Shown: positions 9,253-17,612, numbered from the stretch's first letter. The stretch: DNA of 64,000 bases from CAVRZR01 sp964354215 (GCA_964354215.1 CAYGYT010000002.1:82030-146029), one strand, 5' to 3'. Notes: generated by a model from the sequence alone, not told the origin. Made by a program: numbers and translations.

Positions 9253-10674
9253 ATGCAGCTGCTCGTGAGAGGTCGTCGCGGACGCCAGAACGCTGCCGAG
9301 GATGCCGTTGCGCGACGCACGCCGAGAGTCTCCCTCATCCGCGTCCTTGTCGCGGTAGGACTTGCGGCGATGCTCTTTGCCGCGCTGAGTGATGACGCCG
9401 TTGGCGCACGTCCCGGCAGCGTTCTCGCGCGAATCGACGTCAAGACGGGGCTCGTGGCCTGGGCCGCGCCAGCTCCCCGCGGAAGGACGCTCGTTGCGGG
9501 CACGACCGGCTACGGAGCCTTCTACGCTGCCTCCCTTGCCGAAACAGGCGGCGTGGTTTGGCAGGACATCTACGACGCCGAAGGGTTCGACGTGGCGAAG
9601 GTCGTCGACGCAGCGGCAGACCCGAGCGGTGCGGTCAGTGTGCTCGTAGAACACAGTGACGCGAAGACGGGCCGTGAAGACAGGACCGTGGTGAGGTACT
9701 CGTCCGACGGCATCCGCGGGTGGTCCCGTTCATTCGAAGACTCGTGTACCCCCGTGGCGCTTGCGGTCGATCGCGTGGGGAACACCTACGTGGCGGGCGA
9801 GAGCCGCCCGGCCTCAGGTCCGCCAGATGCCTACGTCGCGCGGATCTCGCCGACGGGCCAGTTCACCTGGAGCCGCACCTATCGGGGGCGCGGGGGCGCG
9901 TTCTCCGACGCAGCGCAAGGCGTCACCGTCGACTCGGCAGGAAACGTCTACGTCTGTGGCAACACGTACGGAGGAGTCTCACGGCAGTCAGACGCGCTGC
10001 TGCTCAAGTACTCCGAGAGCGGACGACTCCTGTGGTCTCGCACGTATCACCGCCCGCGCTCACTCCAGGACGCGAACAAGTGCGACACGGCGTTTCGCGT
10101 CACGCTGGATAGGAGCGGGCACGTCCTTCTCGGAGGCTGGAGTCACCTGTCGAAGTCGGACTGGGACTTCCTCGCCCTCAAGTACACGAGCGGCGGCGGC
10201 CTCGTTTGGGCACGCACCTACGCCGGCCCGAAACGCGGCGGACGCGACCTCGCACAGCTGCTCGAAACCGATTCGAAGGGCAACGTCTACCTGGCAGGCG
10301 AGAGCGAAGGGCCGCTCGCGAAGGACTTCGCCGTGGTCTCGTTCTCGGCCAACGGCTCCAGGCGCTGGACGTTTCGGTTCGACGGGCCCGACCATCTCGA
10401 GGACGTGCCGACCGCCCTGCGCATAGGACCTGACGGAACCACCTACATGACGGGTGTGTCCTGGACGGTGAAACGGCAGAGCGAGTTCGCGACGGTCGCG
10501 ATCGGTCGCAGCGGCGCGCTTCGCTGGAAGCAGCGCTGGAACGCAGGACCATACCAGGATCGGCCAAACGCCCTGTGGCTCGACGAGCGCGGCCGCCTCA
10601 ACGTCGCCGGACTCATCTACGCGGGAGAGGACATCTGGGACTACCAGGGTGTCATCGTGCGGCTGGCGCCGTAG
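9253..10674 (+). CDS. Secreted SBBP-type beta-propeller protein
   Basis: About 473 residues, no known enzyme function. After a basic N-region comes one hydrophobic segment (RVLVAVGLAAMLFAAL) ending AVGA, which looks like a signal peptide or membrane anchor. The rest is built of roughly 50-residue repeats with the core D-S-x-G-N-V-Y-V/L-x-G followed by W-x-R-T-Y, typical of SBBP/NHL-like beta-propeller blades; at least six copies can be counted. An AGGTGG six bases before the ATG at 9253 decides the start, though GTG codons at 9232 and 9238 are in frame. It is likely surface-exposed. The gene stands alone and is convergent with the cold-shock gene. Confidence 0.75.
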   Translation: MQLLVRGRRGRQNAAEDAVARRTPRVSLIRVLVAVGLAAMLFAALSDDAVGARPGSVLARIDVKTGLVAWAAPAPRGRTLVAGTTGYGAFYAASLAETGGVVWQDIYDAEGFDVAKVVDAAADPSGAVSVLVEHSDAKTGREDRTVVRYSSDGIRGWSRSFEDSCTPVALAVDRVGNTYVAGESRPASGPPDAYVARISPTGQFTWSRTYRGRGGAFSDAAQGVTVDSAGNVYVCGNTYGGVSRQSDALLLKYSESGRLLWSRTYHRPRSLQDANKCDTAFRVTLDRSGHVLLGGWSHLSKSDWDFLALKYTSGGGLVWARTYAGPKRGGRDLAQLLETDSKGNVYLAGESEGPLAKDFAVVSFSANGSRRWTFRFDGPDHLEDVPTALRIGPDGTTYMTGVSWTVKRQSEFATVAIGRSGALRWKQRWNAGPYQDRPNALWLDERGRLNVAGLIYAGEDIWDYQGVIVRLAP

Positions 10675-10751
10675 GTTGTCGGCTGGGACGAACGTCCTTG
10701 GGCCCCGCGCGAACTCAGTCCCTGCCCGGCGCAGCTACTTCGTACACGCAA

Positions 10752-10779
10752 GAAGAGCGGCCCCGAAGGACCGCTCTTC
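10752..10779. terminator. Bidirectional hairpin between convergent genes
   Basis: A perfect 9-bp stem (GAAGAGCGG with CCGCTCTTC) around a 10-base loop lies 77 bases after the propeller gene and 25 bases after the cold-shock stop. There is no T-run, so it may be an imperfect intrinsic terminator. Confidence 0.55.
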
Positions 10780-10804
10780 GCGGGAACGCCTGTGCCTGCC
10801 GAGG

Positions 10805-11008
10805 CTAGATCTTGCGGACGTTGCTCGCCTGCAGCTTGCCGTTCTGACCAGTGGTCACCTCGAACTCGACGGCCTGGCCTTCGTCGAGCGACTTGAAGCC
10901 CTCACCCTGGATCTCGGAGAAGTGGACGAAGACGTCTTCGCCATCCTCACGCGAGATGAAGCCATAGCCTTTGTCCGGGTTGAACCATTTCACGGTACCT
11001 TCAGCCAT
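10805..11008 (-). CDS. Cold-shock domain protein
   Basis: A 67-residue single-stranded nucleic-acid binding protein of the CspA family. It starts MAEGTVKWFNPDKGYGFISR; RNP1 (KGYGFI) and RNP2 (DVFVHF) are intact. It acts as an RNA chaperone or antiterminator in the family. An open frame extends far upstream on this strand but the Met at 11006-11008 gives the exact family length. The likely promoter lies about 100 bases upstream, giving a long 5' leader as is common for csp genes. Confidence 0.95.
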   Translation of the reverse strand: MAEGTVKWFNPDKGYGFISREDGEDVFVHFSEIQGEGFKSLDEGQAVEFEVTTGQNGKLQASNVRKI

Positions 11009-11115
11009 TCCAAACTCGCTTTCCGCCCCGAGGGCAACAAGAGGGCGACGCGATCGTCCCGACGAGAAACGTGGTATCGCGCCGCAGGTATCAGGGTCAC
11101 GTTGACCCGTCGGCC

Positions 11116-11124
11116 AGCATACCA
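11116..11124 (-). promoter_or_regulatory. Extended -10 promoter for the cold-shock gene
   Basis: On the minus strand the sequence reads TGGTATGCT: a TGN extension followed by TATGCT. No good -35 is seen. It would give a leader of about 100 bases before the csp start. Confidence 0.4.
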
Positions 11125-11193
11125 CGCTCCCAGCCTCCGGCATGAGGCGGGACAGCCCCGCCATCGGAAATGCGGTATCATACTCACGACTTT

Positions 11194-11302
11194 CTTCAGG
11201 GCGGGGTGAGATTCCCCACCGGCGGTGAAAGCCCGCGAGCCCCGCAAGGGGTTGACCCGGTGAGACTCCGGGGCCGACGGTCACAGTCCGGATGGGAGAA
11301 GG
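11194..11302 (+). promoter_or_regulatory. FMN riboswitch (RFN element)
   Basis: The two conserved ends of the RFN element are present: CAGGGCGGGGTGAGATTCCC and CACCGGCGGT at 11197-11226, and AGTCCGGATGGGAGAAGG at 11285-11302. It binds flavin mononucleotide and represses the riboflavin operon that follows. The 3' end lies only about 16 bases before the chosen ribD start and includes purine-rich AAGGAAGG sequence (11299-11306), so control of translation is plausible. Confidence 0.95.
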
Positions 11303-11318
11303 AAGGTTCGAAGAGCCA

Positions 11319-12527
11319 GTGCGGCTGTTCTCCGACGTCTCCGAGCGTATCGCTGATCCGTGGCTTCGGCGTGCCTTCAGCCTCGCCGAGAATGGCCGGG
11401 GACGCACGTCTCCCAACCCCGTCGTCGGCTGCGTTATCGTCCGCGACGGCGCTCTCGTGGGCGAGGGATTCCACGAGCGGGCGGGCGGGCCGCACGCCGA
11501 GGTGGTCGCCCTGGACGCCACAGGCGTCAATGCGAGAGGGGCCACCGTCTACGTGACCCTCGAGCCGTGCAGCCACCGCGGCCGAACGCCTCCGTGCACC
11601 GACGCCCTCCTGAGCGCCGGCGTCGCCCGTGTCGTTGTCGGCATGCTCGACCCCAACGACACCGTACGCGGCGGCGGTGCCGAGACGCTGCGTTCCGCTG
11701 GGCTCTGCGTCGACGTGGCCACCGACCCGTCCCCGTTCGAGATCCAGAACGACGCCTGGCTCGCCTCACTCTCGAACGGTCGTCCGTTCGTCCGGGTGAA
11801 GGTCGCCCTCTCCTTGGATGGACGCCCCGCGCTTAGAGCAGGGCAGCGCGCGTCCATCACCGGTGTGTCCGGCGCTGACGTCACCCGGCTGCTTCGGCAG
11901 CGCGCTGACGCAGTGCTCGTCGGAGGTGCGACCATCGTCGCCGACGACCCCGCGCTCACCGCGCGAGATCCCGCGGGGGTGCCCGACGAGCGCCAACCCC
12001 TGCGCGTCGTGCTCGTACGGGAGCACATACCGCCCGGGACGGCGCGTGTCTTCGCCGACGGAGCCGCGCGCACGGTCGTCCTTGCCCCCGACACGCGTGC
12101 AGGGAACGTGCGCGAAACGCTTCCTCCCGCCGTGGAGACCATCGAGTACGAGGCGGGAGACGGGATCGCCGGCGCGCTTCGGCGTCTGCTCCGGCTCGGC
12201 GTTGTCGACGTGCTCGTCGAGGCCGGCCCGCGGCTACTCACCGCGCTTTGGGAGTCCGCCCTCATCGACGAGCTGATCGTGGTACAGGCGGGCGGCATGG
12301 CGGGAAGGGATGCGCCCGCCCTGTTCGCCGGGTCACCCGACGCGGAACGCGCCGCATCGGCTGCACTCGCGCACGTCCTCCGTCCGCTGGAATCCGGGAT
12401 CGTGGGCGACGTCGCGGTGACGGTCTGGCGCCCCGGAACGACGTCCAGTAACGATTCGCGCAACACTCGGGCAGCCGATCTCGTCGCGAGCTCCGACACG
12501 CAGCCAACGCAACCCTCGAGGAGGTAG
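11319..12527 (+). CDS. ribD: Bifunctional pyrimidine deaminase/reductase RibD
   Basis: Carries out deamination and side-chain reduction in riboflavin synthesis. About 402 residues. The N-terminal deaminase has the zinc motif PHAEVVAL and EPCSHRGRTPPC; the RibD_C reductase begins near residue 150 (VRVKVALSLDGRPA). The GTG at 11319 is chosen because the upstream in-frame ATG (11292) lies inside the riboswitch. The C-terminal 25 residues (SSNDSRNTRAAD and onward) are a low-complexity extension. It is the first gene of ribD-ribE-ribBA-ribH. Confidence 0.94.
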   Translation: MRLFSDVSERIADPWLRRAFSLAENGRGRTSPNPVVGCVIVRDGALVGEGFHERAGGPHAEVVALDATGVNARGATVYVTLEPCSHRGRTPPCTDALLSAGVARVVVGMLDPNDTVRGGGAETLRSAGLCVDVATDPSPFEIQNDAWLASLSNGRPFVRVKVALSLDGRPALRAGQRASITGVSGADVTRLLRQRADAVLVGGATIVADDPALTARDPAGVPDERQPLRVVLVREHIPPGTARVFADGAARTVVLAPDTRAGNVRETLPPAVETIEYEAGDGIAGALRRLLRLGVVDVLVEAGPRLLTALWESALIDELIVVQAGGMAGRDAPALFAGSPDAERAASAALAHVLRPLESGIVGDVAVTVWRPGTTSSNDSRNTRAADLVASSDTQPTQPSRR

Positions 12528-12534
12528 CAGACCG

Positions 12535-13218
12535 ATGTTCACCGGTCTTATCGAGTCACAAGGAATCATCACCCGCGTCGACAGGGTCGCGGGTGGCGCA
12601 CAGCTCGAGGTCTACGCGCCCGAGTTCGGCCGTGACATGGCTATCGGCGATTCGGTCGCAGTCGATGGTGCGTGCCTCACCGTCGTCAAGTTCATTCGGG
12701 GGGCGTTCCTTGCCGACGTGAGCGGTGAGACGCTGGACCACACGACCCTGGGAAGCCTTCGACAGGGTTCGAAGGTGAACCTCGAGCGCGCGCTTCGCCT
12801 CTCGGATCGCCTCGGCGGCCACCTCGTGAGCGGCCACGTGGACGGCGTCGGCATCCTCGTGCAGCGCCACGTCGCCGGCAATTCGACGGTCTATCAGTTC
12901 CAGGCACCCGCCGAGGTCCTTCCGTATCTGGTTGCCAAGGGCTCGGTGGCAGTCGACGGCATCTCGCTCACCGTCGCGCAGATGCGCGCCGACAGCTTCG
13001 CCGTCGCCGTGGTTCCGCACACCGAGACTTCGACCACACTCGCCGAGAAGCCTATCGGCACTCGCGTCAACATCGAAGCCGACATGATGGCCAAGTACGT
13101 CGAACGCCTCGTCCAGCTCTATGCCACTCGAGGCGGCTCCGCTTCCGGCTCCGGCCACGATGACGCTCCCCGCCGGGGACTCGGCGACATGCTCCGCGAC
13201 TTCAGCGAGGGGCGGTGA
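12535..13218 (+). CDS. ribE: Riboflavin synthase alpha chain
   Basis: Dismutates two 6,7-dimethyl-8-ribityllumazine molecules to riboflavin. The 227-residue protein has the two tandem lumazine-binding barrels; it begins MFTGLIESQG, with the conserved GHxVSGHVDG motif (GHLVSGHVDG, about residue 97) and the second-barrel VAVDGISLTV. GAGGAGG sits upstream at about 12519-12524. The last 25 residues are a glycine/serine-rich tail. It overlaps ribBA by 4 bp. Confidence 0.95.
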   Translation: MFTGLIESQGIITRVDRVAGGAQLEVYAPEFGRDMAIGDSVAVDGACLTVVKFIRGAFLADVSGETLDHTTLGSLRQGSKVNLERALRLSDRLGGHLVSGHVDGVGILVQRHVAGNSTVYQFQAPAEVLPYLVAKGSVAVDGISLTVAQMRADSFAVAVVPHTETSTTLAEKPIGTRVNIEADMMAKYVERLVQLYATRGGSASGSGHDDAPRRGLGDMLRDFSEGR

Positions 13219-14504
13219 ACGTAGTGGAGGACGCAGCGCAGAGCATCGACGAAGGGCGGCCGAACATCTTCGTCTCCACAAACGAGGCGATCGCCGAGAT
13301 CGCGGCGGGCCACATGCTCATCGTGGTCGATGACGAGGATCGCGAGAACGAAGGCGACTTCGTCATGGCCGCCGAGAAGGTGACGCCGGAGGCAATCAAC
13401 TTCATGGCCCAGCACGGACGAGGCCTCATCTGTTTGCCGATGACGGGAGAGCGACTGGACGCGCTGCGTATCCCGCCCATGACGCAGCTCAACACCTCGG
13501 CGCAGGGCACGGCGTTCCACGTCTCGATCGGGGCGAAGGGCAAGATCACCACAGGCATCTCCGCCGCCGACAGAGCCGCCACAGTACTCACCGCCATCGA
13601 TCCGGGCACACGCCCTGAGGACATCTCCATGCCCGGCCACGTGTTCCCGCTTCGTTCGAAGCCAGGAGGGATCCTCGAGAGAGCGGGGCACACCGAAGCC
13701 GCGGTCGACCTCGCACGTCTCGCCGGACTCGCGCCGGCTGGCGTCATCTGCGAGATCATGAACGCCGATGGCACCATGGCGCGTCGGCCTGAACTCGAGC
13801 GCGTCGCTCGCGAGCACGATCTGAAGATGGTCACCGTGGCGGAACTCATCCGCCATCGTCGGCGCACCGAGCACTTGGTCGAGAGGACCGCCGTCGTCCG
13901 GCTGCCCACGCGGCACGGTGAGTTCATCGCCCATGCCTACACCTCGCTCGTCGACGCCTCGACGCACGTGGCTTTGGTCGTAGGGGAGGTAGCAGGCAGG
14001 GACGATGTGCTCGTGCGGGTGCACTCCGAGTGCCTCACCGGCGACGTCTTCCACTCGCTTCGCTGCGACTGCGGCGACCAGCTCGAAGAGGCGATGCGAC
14101 GCGTTCAAGCGGTGGGACAGGGCGTCATCCTCTACATGGTCGGCCATGAGGGACGCGGTATCGGACTCGCAAACAAGCTCAAGGCCTACGAGCTCCAGGA
14201 ACTGGGCCACGATACCGTTGAGGCCAACGCGGTCCTCGGTTTCCCGGCCGACTTGCGCGACTACGGCATCGGCGCGCAGATCCTCGTCGACCTCGGACTC
14301 ACATCCATGCGCCTCATGACGAACAACCCCACCAAGGTGGTTGGCCTCGAAGGCTACGGCCTGAGCGTCACCGAACAGGTGCCGCTCGAGGTTCCCTCAC
14401 GACCTGACAACATCGCGTACCTGCGCACCAAGCGCGAGAAGCTGGCGCACACCCTCCGCCTCCCGGAGACCGAAGCGCCCTCGACCGAAGGAGAGGTCCT
14501 ATGA
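13215..14504 (+). CDS. ribBA: Bifunctional DHBP synthase / GTP cyclohydrolase II
   Basis: Provides both precursors of riboflavin. 429 residues. The DHBP synthase half contains DDEDRENEGDF (residues 39-49), QHGRGLICLP and the HTEAAVDLARLAG segment. The cyclohydrolase II half has the zinc ligands Cys273, Cys284 and Cys286 (HSECLTGDVF, then RCDCGDQ) and GHEGRGIGLANK. Both active sites look complete. The GTG overlaps the ribE stop (GTGA) and the 3' end overlaps ribH (ATGA), so the operon is translationally coupled. Confidence 0.96.
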   Translation: MNVVEDAAQSIDEGRPNIFVSTNEAIAEIAAGHMLIVVDDEDRENEGDFVMAAEKVTPEAINFMAQHGRGLICLPMTGERLDALRIPPMTQLNTSAQGTAFHVSIGAKGKITTGISAADRAATVLTAIDPGTRPEDISMPGHVFPLRSKPGGILERAGHTEAAVDLARLAGLAPAGVICEIMNADGTMARRPELERVAREHDLKMVTVAELIRHRRRTEHLVERTAVVRLPTRHGEFIAHAYTSLVDASTHVALVVGEVAGRDDVLVRVHSECLTGDVFHSLRCDCGDQLEEAMRRVQAVGQGVILYMVGHEGRGIGLANKLKAYELQELGHDTVEANAVLGFPADLRDYGIGAQILVDLGLTSMRLMTNNPTKVVGLEGYGLSVTEQVPLEVPSRPDNIAYLRTKREKLAHTLRLPETEAPSTEGEVL

Positions 14505-14968
14505 GCACGTTCGAAGGCAACCTGATCGGCACCGGGCTCAAGGTGGGCATTGTCGTGAGCCGCTTCAACGAGCTCCTGTCCTCGCGACTGCTCTCCGGCG
14601 CGATGGACGGCCTTGTGCGACACGACGTCGCCCAGACCGACATCGATGTAGCCTGGGTCCCCGGTGCGTTCGAGATCCCGCTCGTCGCGCGCCACATGGC
14701 CGCCTCGACGCGGTATGACGCGGTGCTCGCTCTCGGGGTCGTTATCCGGGGCAACACGCCGCACTTCGAGTACGTTGCAGCCGAGGTATCGAAAGGAGTC
14801 GCCAAAGCGTCGCTCGATACCGGCGTCCCCGTCGTGTTCGGCGTTATTACGGCGGACACGATCGAGCAGGCTGTGGAACGGGCGGGCACCAAGTCCGGGA
14901 ACAAGGGGTGGGCCGCTGCCGAGTCCGCAATCGAAATGGCGAACCTCGTGCGGACCCTGTCCAACTAG
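14501..14968 (+). CDS. ribH: 6,7-dimethyl-8-ribityllumazine synthase
   Basis: Condenses the two precursors made by RibBA and RibD to lumazine; the family forms icosahedral or pentameric shells. 155 residues, with VSRFNELLSSRLL near the N-terminus, the substrate loop VPGAFEIP and the catalytic segment GVVIRGNTPHFEYVA with the conserved histidine. Last gene of the FMN-controlled operon; a hairpin terminator follows about 50 bases later. Confidence 0.96.
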   Translation: MSTFEGNLIGTGLKVGIVVSRFNELLSSRLLSGAMDGLVRHDVAQTDIDVAWVPGAFEIPLVARHMAASTRYDAVLALGVVIRGNTPHFEYVAAEVSKGVAKASLDTGVPVVFGVITADTIEQAVERAGTKSGNKGWAAAESAIEMANLVRTLSN

Positions 14969-15015
14969 ACATACCGCACGCCCACATACCGGCTGAGCTG
15001 GCCGAAAGCGCGGGA

Positions 15016-15053
15016 GAGCCCCGGTATCCTTGCCGAATGCCGGGGCTCCCTTT
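15016..15053 (+). terminator. Terminator of the rib operon
   Basis: A 12-bp stem (GAGCCCCGGTAT with ATGCCGGGGCTC, one G-T pair) with a 9-base loop at 15016-15048, followed by CCTTT. It lies 48 bases after the ribH stop. Confidence 0.75.
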
Positions 15054-15288
15054 GCGAATCCAGTGGGCTCTCGCCACCCTGTGGCTATCAGCCATGGACC
15101 GACTCAACTCGCACCGCTCCCGTGAGAAGCGGATGCCCAACATACCAAAGCACCCAGCCCCCAACAAGCACCGATATGTTCGATTCGACGAACGGCAGTA
15201 GAGTCGGTCTTGGCGGCACCGCTCCAAGCGCGGAGAAGGTCCTGGCGGCGCCTCGGGGCGGCGCCTAATCCGACGGACGGCACGGTGC
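15054..15288. other. Intergenic stretch between rib operon and Rrf2 gene
   Basis: No convincing gene. The only structure noted is a short GC-rich hairpin at 15247-15265 (GGCGCC repeated around TCGGGGC). Short open frames here lack family similarity that I can recognise. Confidence 0.5.
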
Positions 15289-15317
15289 TTGACACGCGCC
15301 GGACGTCTCCCTATCGT
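15289..15317 (+). promoter_or_regulatory. Consensus promoter of the rrf2-iscS-iscU operon
   Basis: TTGACA at 15289-15294, a 17-base spacer and TATCGT at 15312-15317. The AT-rich operator follows immediately, between this promoter and the start codon at 15375. Confidence 0.8.
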
Positions 15318-15329
15318 GTGGTCTCGTAG

Positions 15330-15360
15330 ATACCTTACTAGTTTTGTAGTATTTAATACG
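15330..15360 (+). promoter_or_regulatory. Probable Rrf2 operator
   Basis: An AT-rich island in GC-rich DNA holds two overlapping inverted repeats: TACTA-N6-TAGTA (15336-15351) and GTATT-T-AATAC (15349-15359). It begins about five bases after the expected transcription start, a position that would let the Rrf2 protein block its own operon. The ATA...ACTA...TAGT layout recalls IscR type 1 sites but the centre is 3 bases longer. Confidence 0.6.
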
Positions 15361-15374
15361 ACGGGCGGCTTCCC

Positions 15375-15815
15375 ATGCGACTCACGGCAAAGAGCGAGTA
15401 CGGCCTGCTGGCTGTGATCGATCTTGCCTGCGGCGCTCGTGAGGGCCCGGTGAGCGCCCGCGAGATCTCGGAGCGGCGCAACATCCCGGGCAAGTTCCTG
15501 GAGCAACTTCTCGTCTCGCTTCGCCGGGCGGGTATCGTGAGCGCCGTTCGTGGCGCGCACGGCGGGTTTGCACTTGCGCGGGATGCACGTCTGCTCACCG
15601 TGCTCGACGTGGTTGAGGCTCTCGACGGACCACTCGAGTCCCCGGTGTGTGACGCCGAGCAGAGCGGCGGGTGTGGGCGGGGGACTTCATGCGCAGCGAG
15701 CGCGGTGTGGTGGCGCGCGACCTATGCGCTTCGGGGAGTGCTCGGATCCACCACCATTGCCGATCTGGCCACAATGCAAGACCAACTCGACAGCGCCGAG
15801 CGCTGTCGCCTCTGA
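15375..15815 (+). CDS. Rrf2-family transcriptional regulator, IscR-like
   Basis: 146 residues. The winged helix begins MRLTAKSEYGLLAV, and SAREISERRNIPGKFLEQLL is the recognition region. Three cysteines in the C-terminal half, Cys92, Cys100 and Cys106 (CX7CX5C), resemble the Fe-S ligands of IscR (CX5CX5C), so an iron-sulfur sensor is likely. It heads an operon with the cysteine desulfurase and scaffold genes, the classical IscR arrangement, and the operator-like repeat before its start supports autoregulation. Confidence 0.88.
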   Translation: MRLTAKSEYGLLAVIDLACGAREGPVSAREISERRNIPGKFLEQLLVSLRRAGIVSAVRGAHGGFALARDARLLTVLDVVEALDGPLESPVCDAEQSGGCGRGTSCAASAVWWRATYALRGVLGSTTIADLATMQDQLDSAERCRL

Positions 15816-15830
15816 CAGGAGCGTCGGACA

Positions 15831-17018
15831 ATGGATCGCACGGTCTACCTGGACTACGCCGCCACCACGCCTGTCGACCCGAGGGTCACCGAGACGATGC
15901 TTCCGTACTTCTCGGTGCACTTCGGCAATCCCAACAGCCTCTACGCGCTCGGGCGCGAAGCGTACCGCGCCCTCGAGCAGGCCCGCGAAGACGTCGCAGC
16001 TGGCATCAGAGCTGAACACCCGAGCGAGGTCCTCTTCACCGGAGGCGGCACCGAGTCCGACAACGCGGCGATCATCGGAATTGCGACCAAGGCCGCACCG
16101 GATGGCGGGCACGTTGTCGTGTCGGCCTTCGAGCATCACGCCGTTCTCGAGCCTGCTCACTACCTCGAGAAGCATGGATTCGAAGTCACGTACGTCAAGC
16201 CGCGAGCCGACGGCCTGGTCCACACCGAGGACGTGCGCGCGGTCCTCCGCCCTGCCACGGTGCTCGTATCGATCATGCACGGGAACAACGAGCTCGGCAC
16301 CGTCCAGCCCATACGCGAGATCGCCGACGCCGCCCACGAGGTTGGCGCGTCAATGCACACCGACGCAGCCCAGACGCTCGGCAAGGTGCCGTTCGATGTC
16401 CGGGATCTCGGCATCGACGCCGCCTCATTCTCCGGACACAAGATCTACGGCCCCAAGGGTATCGGCGTTCTCTACTTGAAGCGCCGCACGCCGTTCGCGC
16501 CGTACCTGCTTGGCGGCGGCCAGGAGTTCAAGAAGCGCAGCGGCACCCAGAACGTGCCTGGCGCCGTCGGCCTCGCTCGCGCGCTTCAGATCATGCTCGA
16601 TGAGTACCCTGTCGAGGTTCCTCGGCTCACCACGCTGCGCGACAGGATCATCACCGGCGTGACCTCATCGCTCGAGAACACCGAGGCCACCGCCAAGGGC
16701 GACCCCCGCCTCCCCAACATCGCACATCTGCTGATCAAGGGGGTCGAAGGTGAAGCGATGCTCCTCCAGCTCGATGCGAAGGGCATCGCCGTATCGACCG
16801 GCTCTGCATGTTCTTCGGGCTCACTCGAGCCGAGTCATGTGTTGCTGTCGATAGGCTGTCCTGCCGAGCTCGCTCACGGATCCCTTCGTGCGTCGGTGGG
16901 ACGCCTCACCACGGCCGAGGACGTCGAGTACTTCCTCGAAGTGTTCCCGCCGATCGTCGAGCGCCTCCGGTCGATGTCGCCCGTCTACCAGAAGATGTTC
17001 GGTAGCGGAGTGAGATAG
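15831..17018 (+). CDS. iscS: Cysteine desulfurase, NifS/IscS type
   Basis: PLP enzyme that takes sulfur from cysteine and passes it to IscU and MnmA. 395 residues, class V aminotransferase fold. Visible: YLDYAATTPVDP at the N-terminus, GGTESDNAAI, EHHAVLEP, the PLP lysine Lys204 in SGHKIYGPKG, and the catalytic Cys327 in STGSACSSGS. Starts 15 bases after the regulator gene. Whether it is called iscS or nifS depends on convention; no nif genes are in the window, so a general Fe-S and tRNA-thiolation role is more likely. Confidence 0.93.
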   Translation: MDRTVYLDYAATTPVDPRVTETMLPYFSVHFGNPNSLYALGREAYRALEQAREDVAAGIRAEHPSEVLFTGGGTESDNAAIIGIATKAAPDGGHVVVSAFEHHAVLEPAHYLEKHGFEVTYVKPRADGLVHTEDVRAVLRPATVLVSIMHGNNELGTVQPIREIADAAHEVGASMHTDAAQTLGKVPFDVRDLGIDAASFSGHKIYGPKGIGVLYLKRRTPFAPYLLGGGQEFKKRSGTQNVPGAVGLARALQIMLDEYPVEVPRLTTLRDRIITGVTSSLENTEATAKGDPRLPNIAHLLIKGVEGEAMLLQLDAKGIAVSTGSACSSGSLEPSHVLLSIGCPAELAHGSLRASVGRLTTAEDVEYFLEVFPPIVERLRSMSPVYQKMFGSGVR

Positions 17019-17097
17019 CAGCCCAGGACCGACGAGACCCGTTCGCGTGACCTCGCGGACTTCCCGCCGAGACGACCACACGAAACCAGGAGACGAC

Positions 17098-17556
17098 GTG
17101 CTGTATTCCGAGAAGGTCATGGACCACTTCAACAACCCGCGCAACGTCGGGGTAATCGAGCAAGCCGACGGAGTGGGCGAGGTCGGCAACCCGGTGTGCG
17201 GGGACGTGATGAAGATCTCGATCAAGGTCGACGACGACAAGATCGACGACATCATGTTCCAGACACTTGGCTGCGGTGCTGCGATCGCCACATCCTCGAT
17301 CGTCACCGAGATGGCGCGTGGCATGACCCTCGATGAGGCCGTGCACATCACGAAGAGACAAGTCGCCGATGAGCTCGGTGGACTGCCCCCCGCGAAGATG
17401 CACTGTTCGGTGCTTGCGACCGATGGGCTCAAAGCGGCTGTCGATGACTATCTCGTCAAGCACGGCCGCGAGCCGATCGCGGGCCCGATCCTTACGAGCG
17501 ACCCGCAGTTCGACCCGCACGGGGACGACGACCACGAGCACGAGGAGCACGAGTAG
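17098..17556 (+). CDS. iscU: Fe-S cluster scaffold protein IscU/NifU N-domain
   Basis: Assembles [2Fe-2S] or [4Fe-4S] clusters with the desulfurase upstream. About 152 residues. The three cluster cysteines are Cys34 (NPVCGD), Cys59 (TLGCGAAIA) and Cys103 (KMHCSVLA). AGGAG at 17088-17092 decides the GTG start at 17098; upstream residues in the same frame are not conserved. The C-terminus is an acidic, histidine-rich tail (DPHGDDDHEHEEHE) beyond the fold, possibly metal-binding; this is an inference. Confidence 0.92.
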   Translation: MLYSEKVMDHFNNPRNVGVIEQADGVGEVGNPVCGDVMKISIKVDDDKIDDIMFQTLGCGAAIATSSIVTEMARGMTLDEAVHITKRQVADELGGLPPAKMHCSVLATDGLKAAVDDYLVKHGREPIAGPILTSDPQFDPHGDDDHEHEEHE

Positions 17557-17612
17557 GCTCTCGGCCGAGCACCGGTCGATAGTGCACGCCACCCTGGAAG
17601 GGGCGGTCTGAC

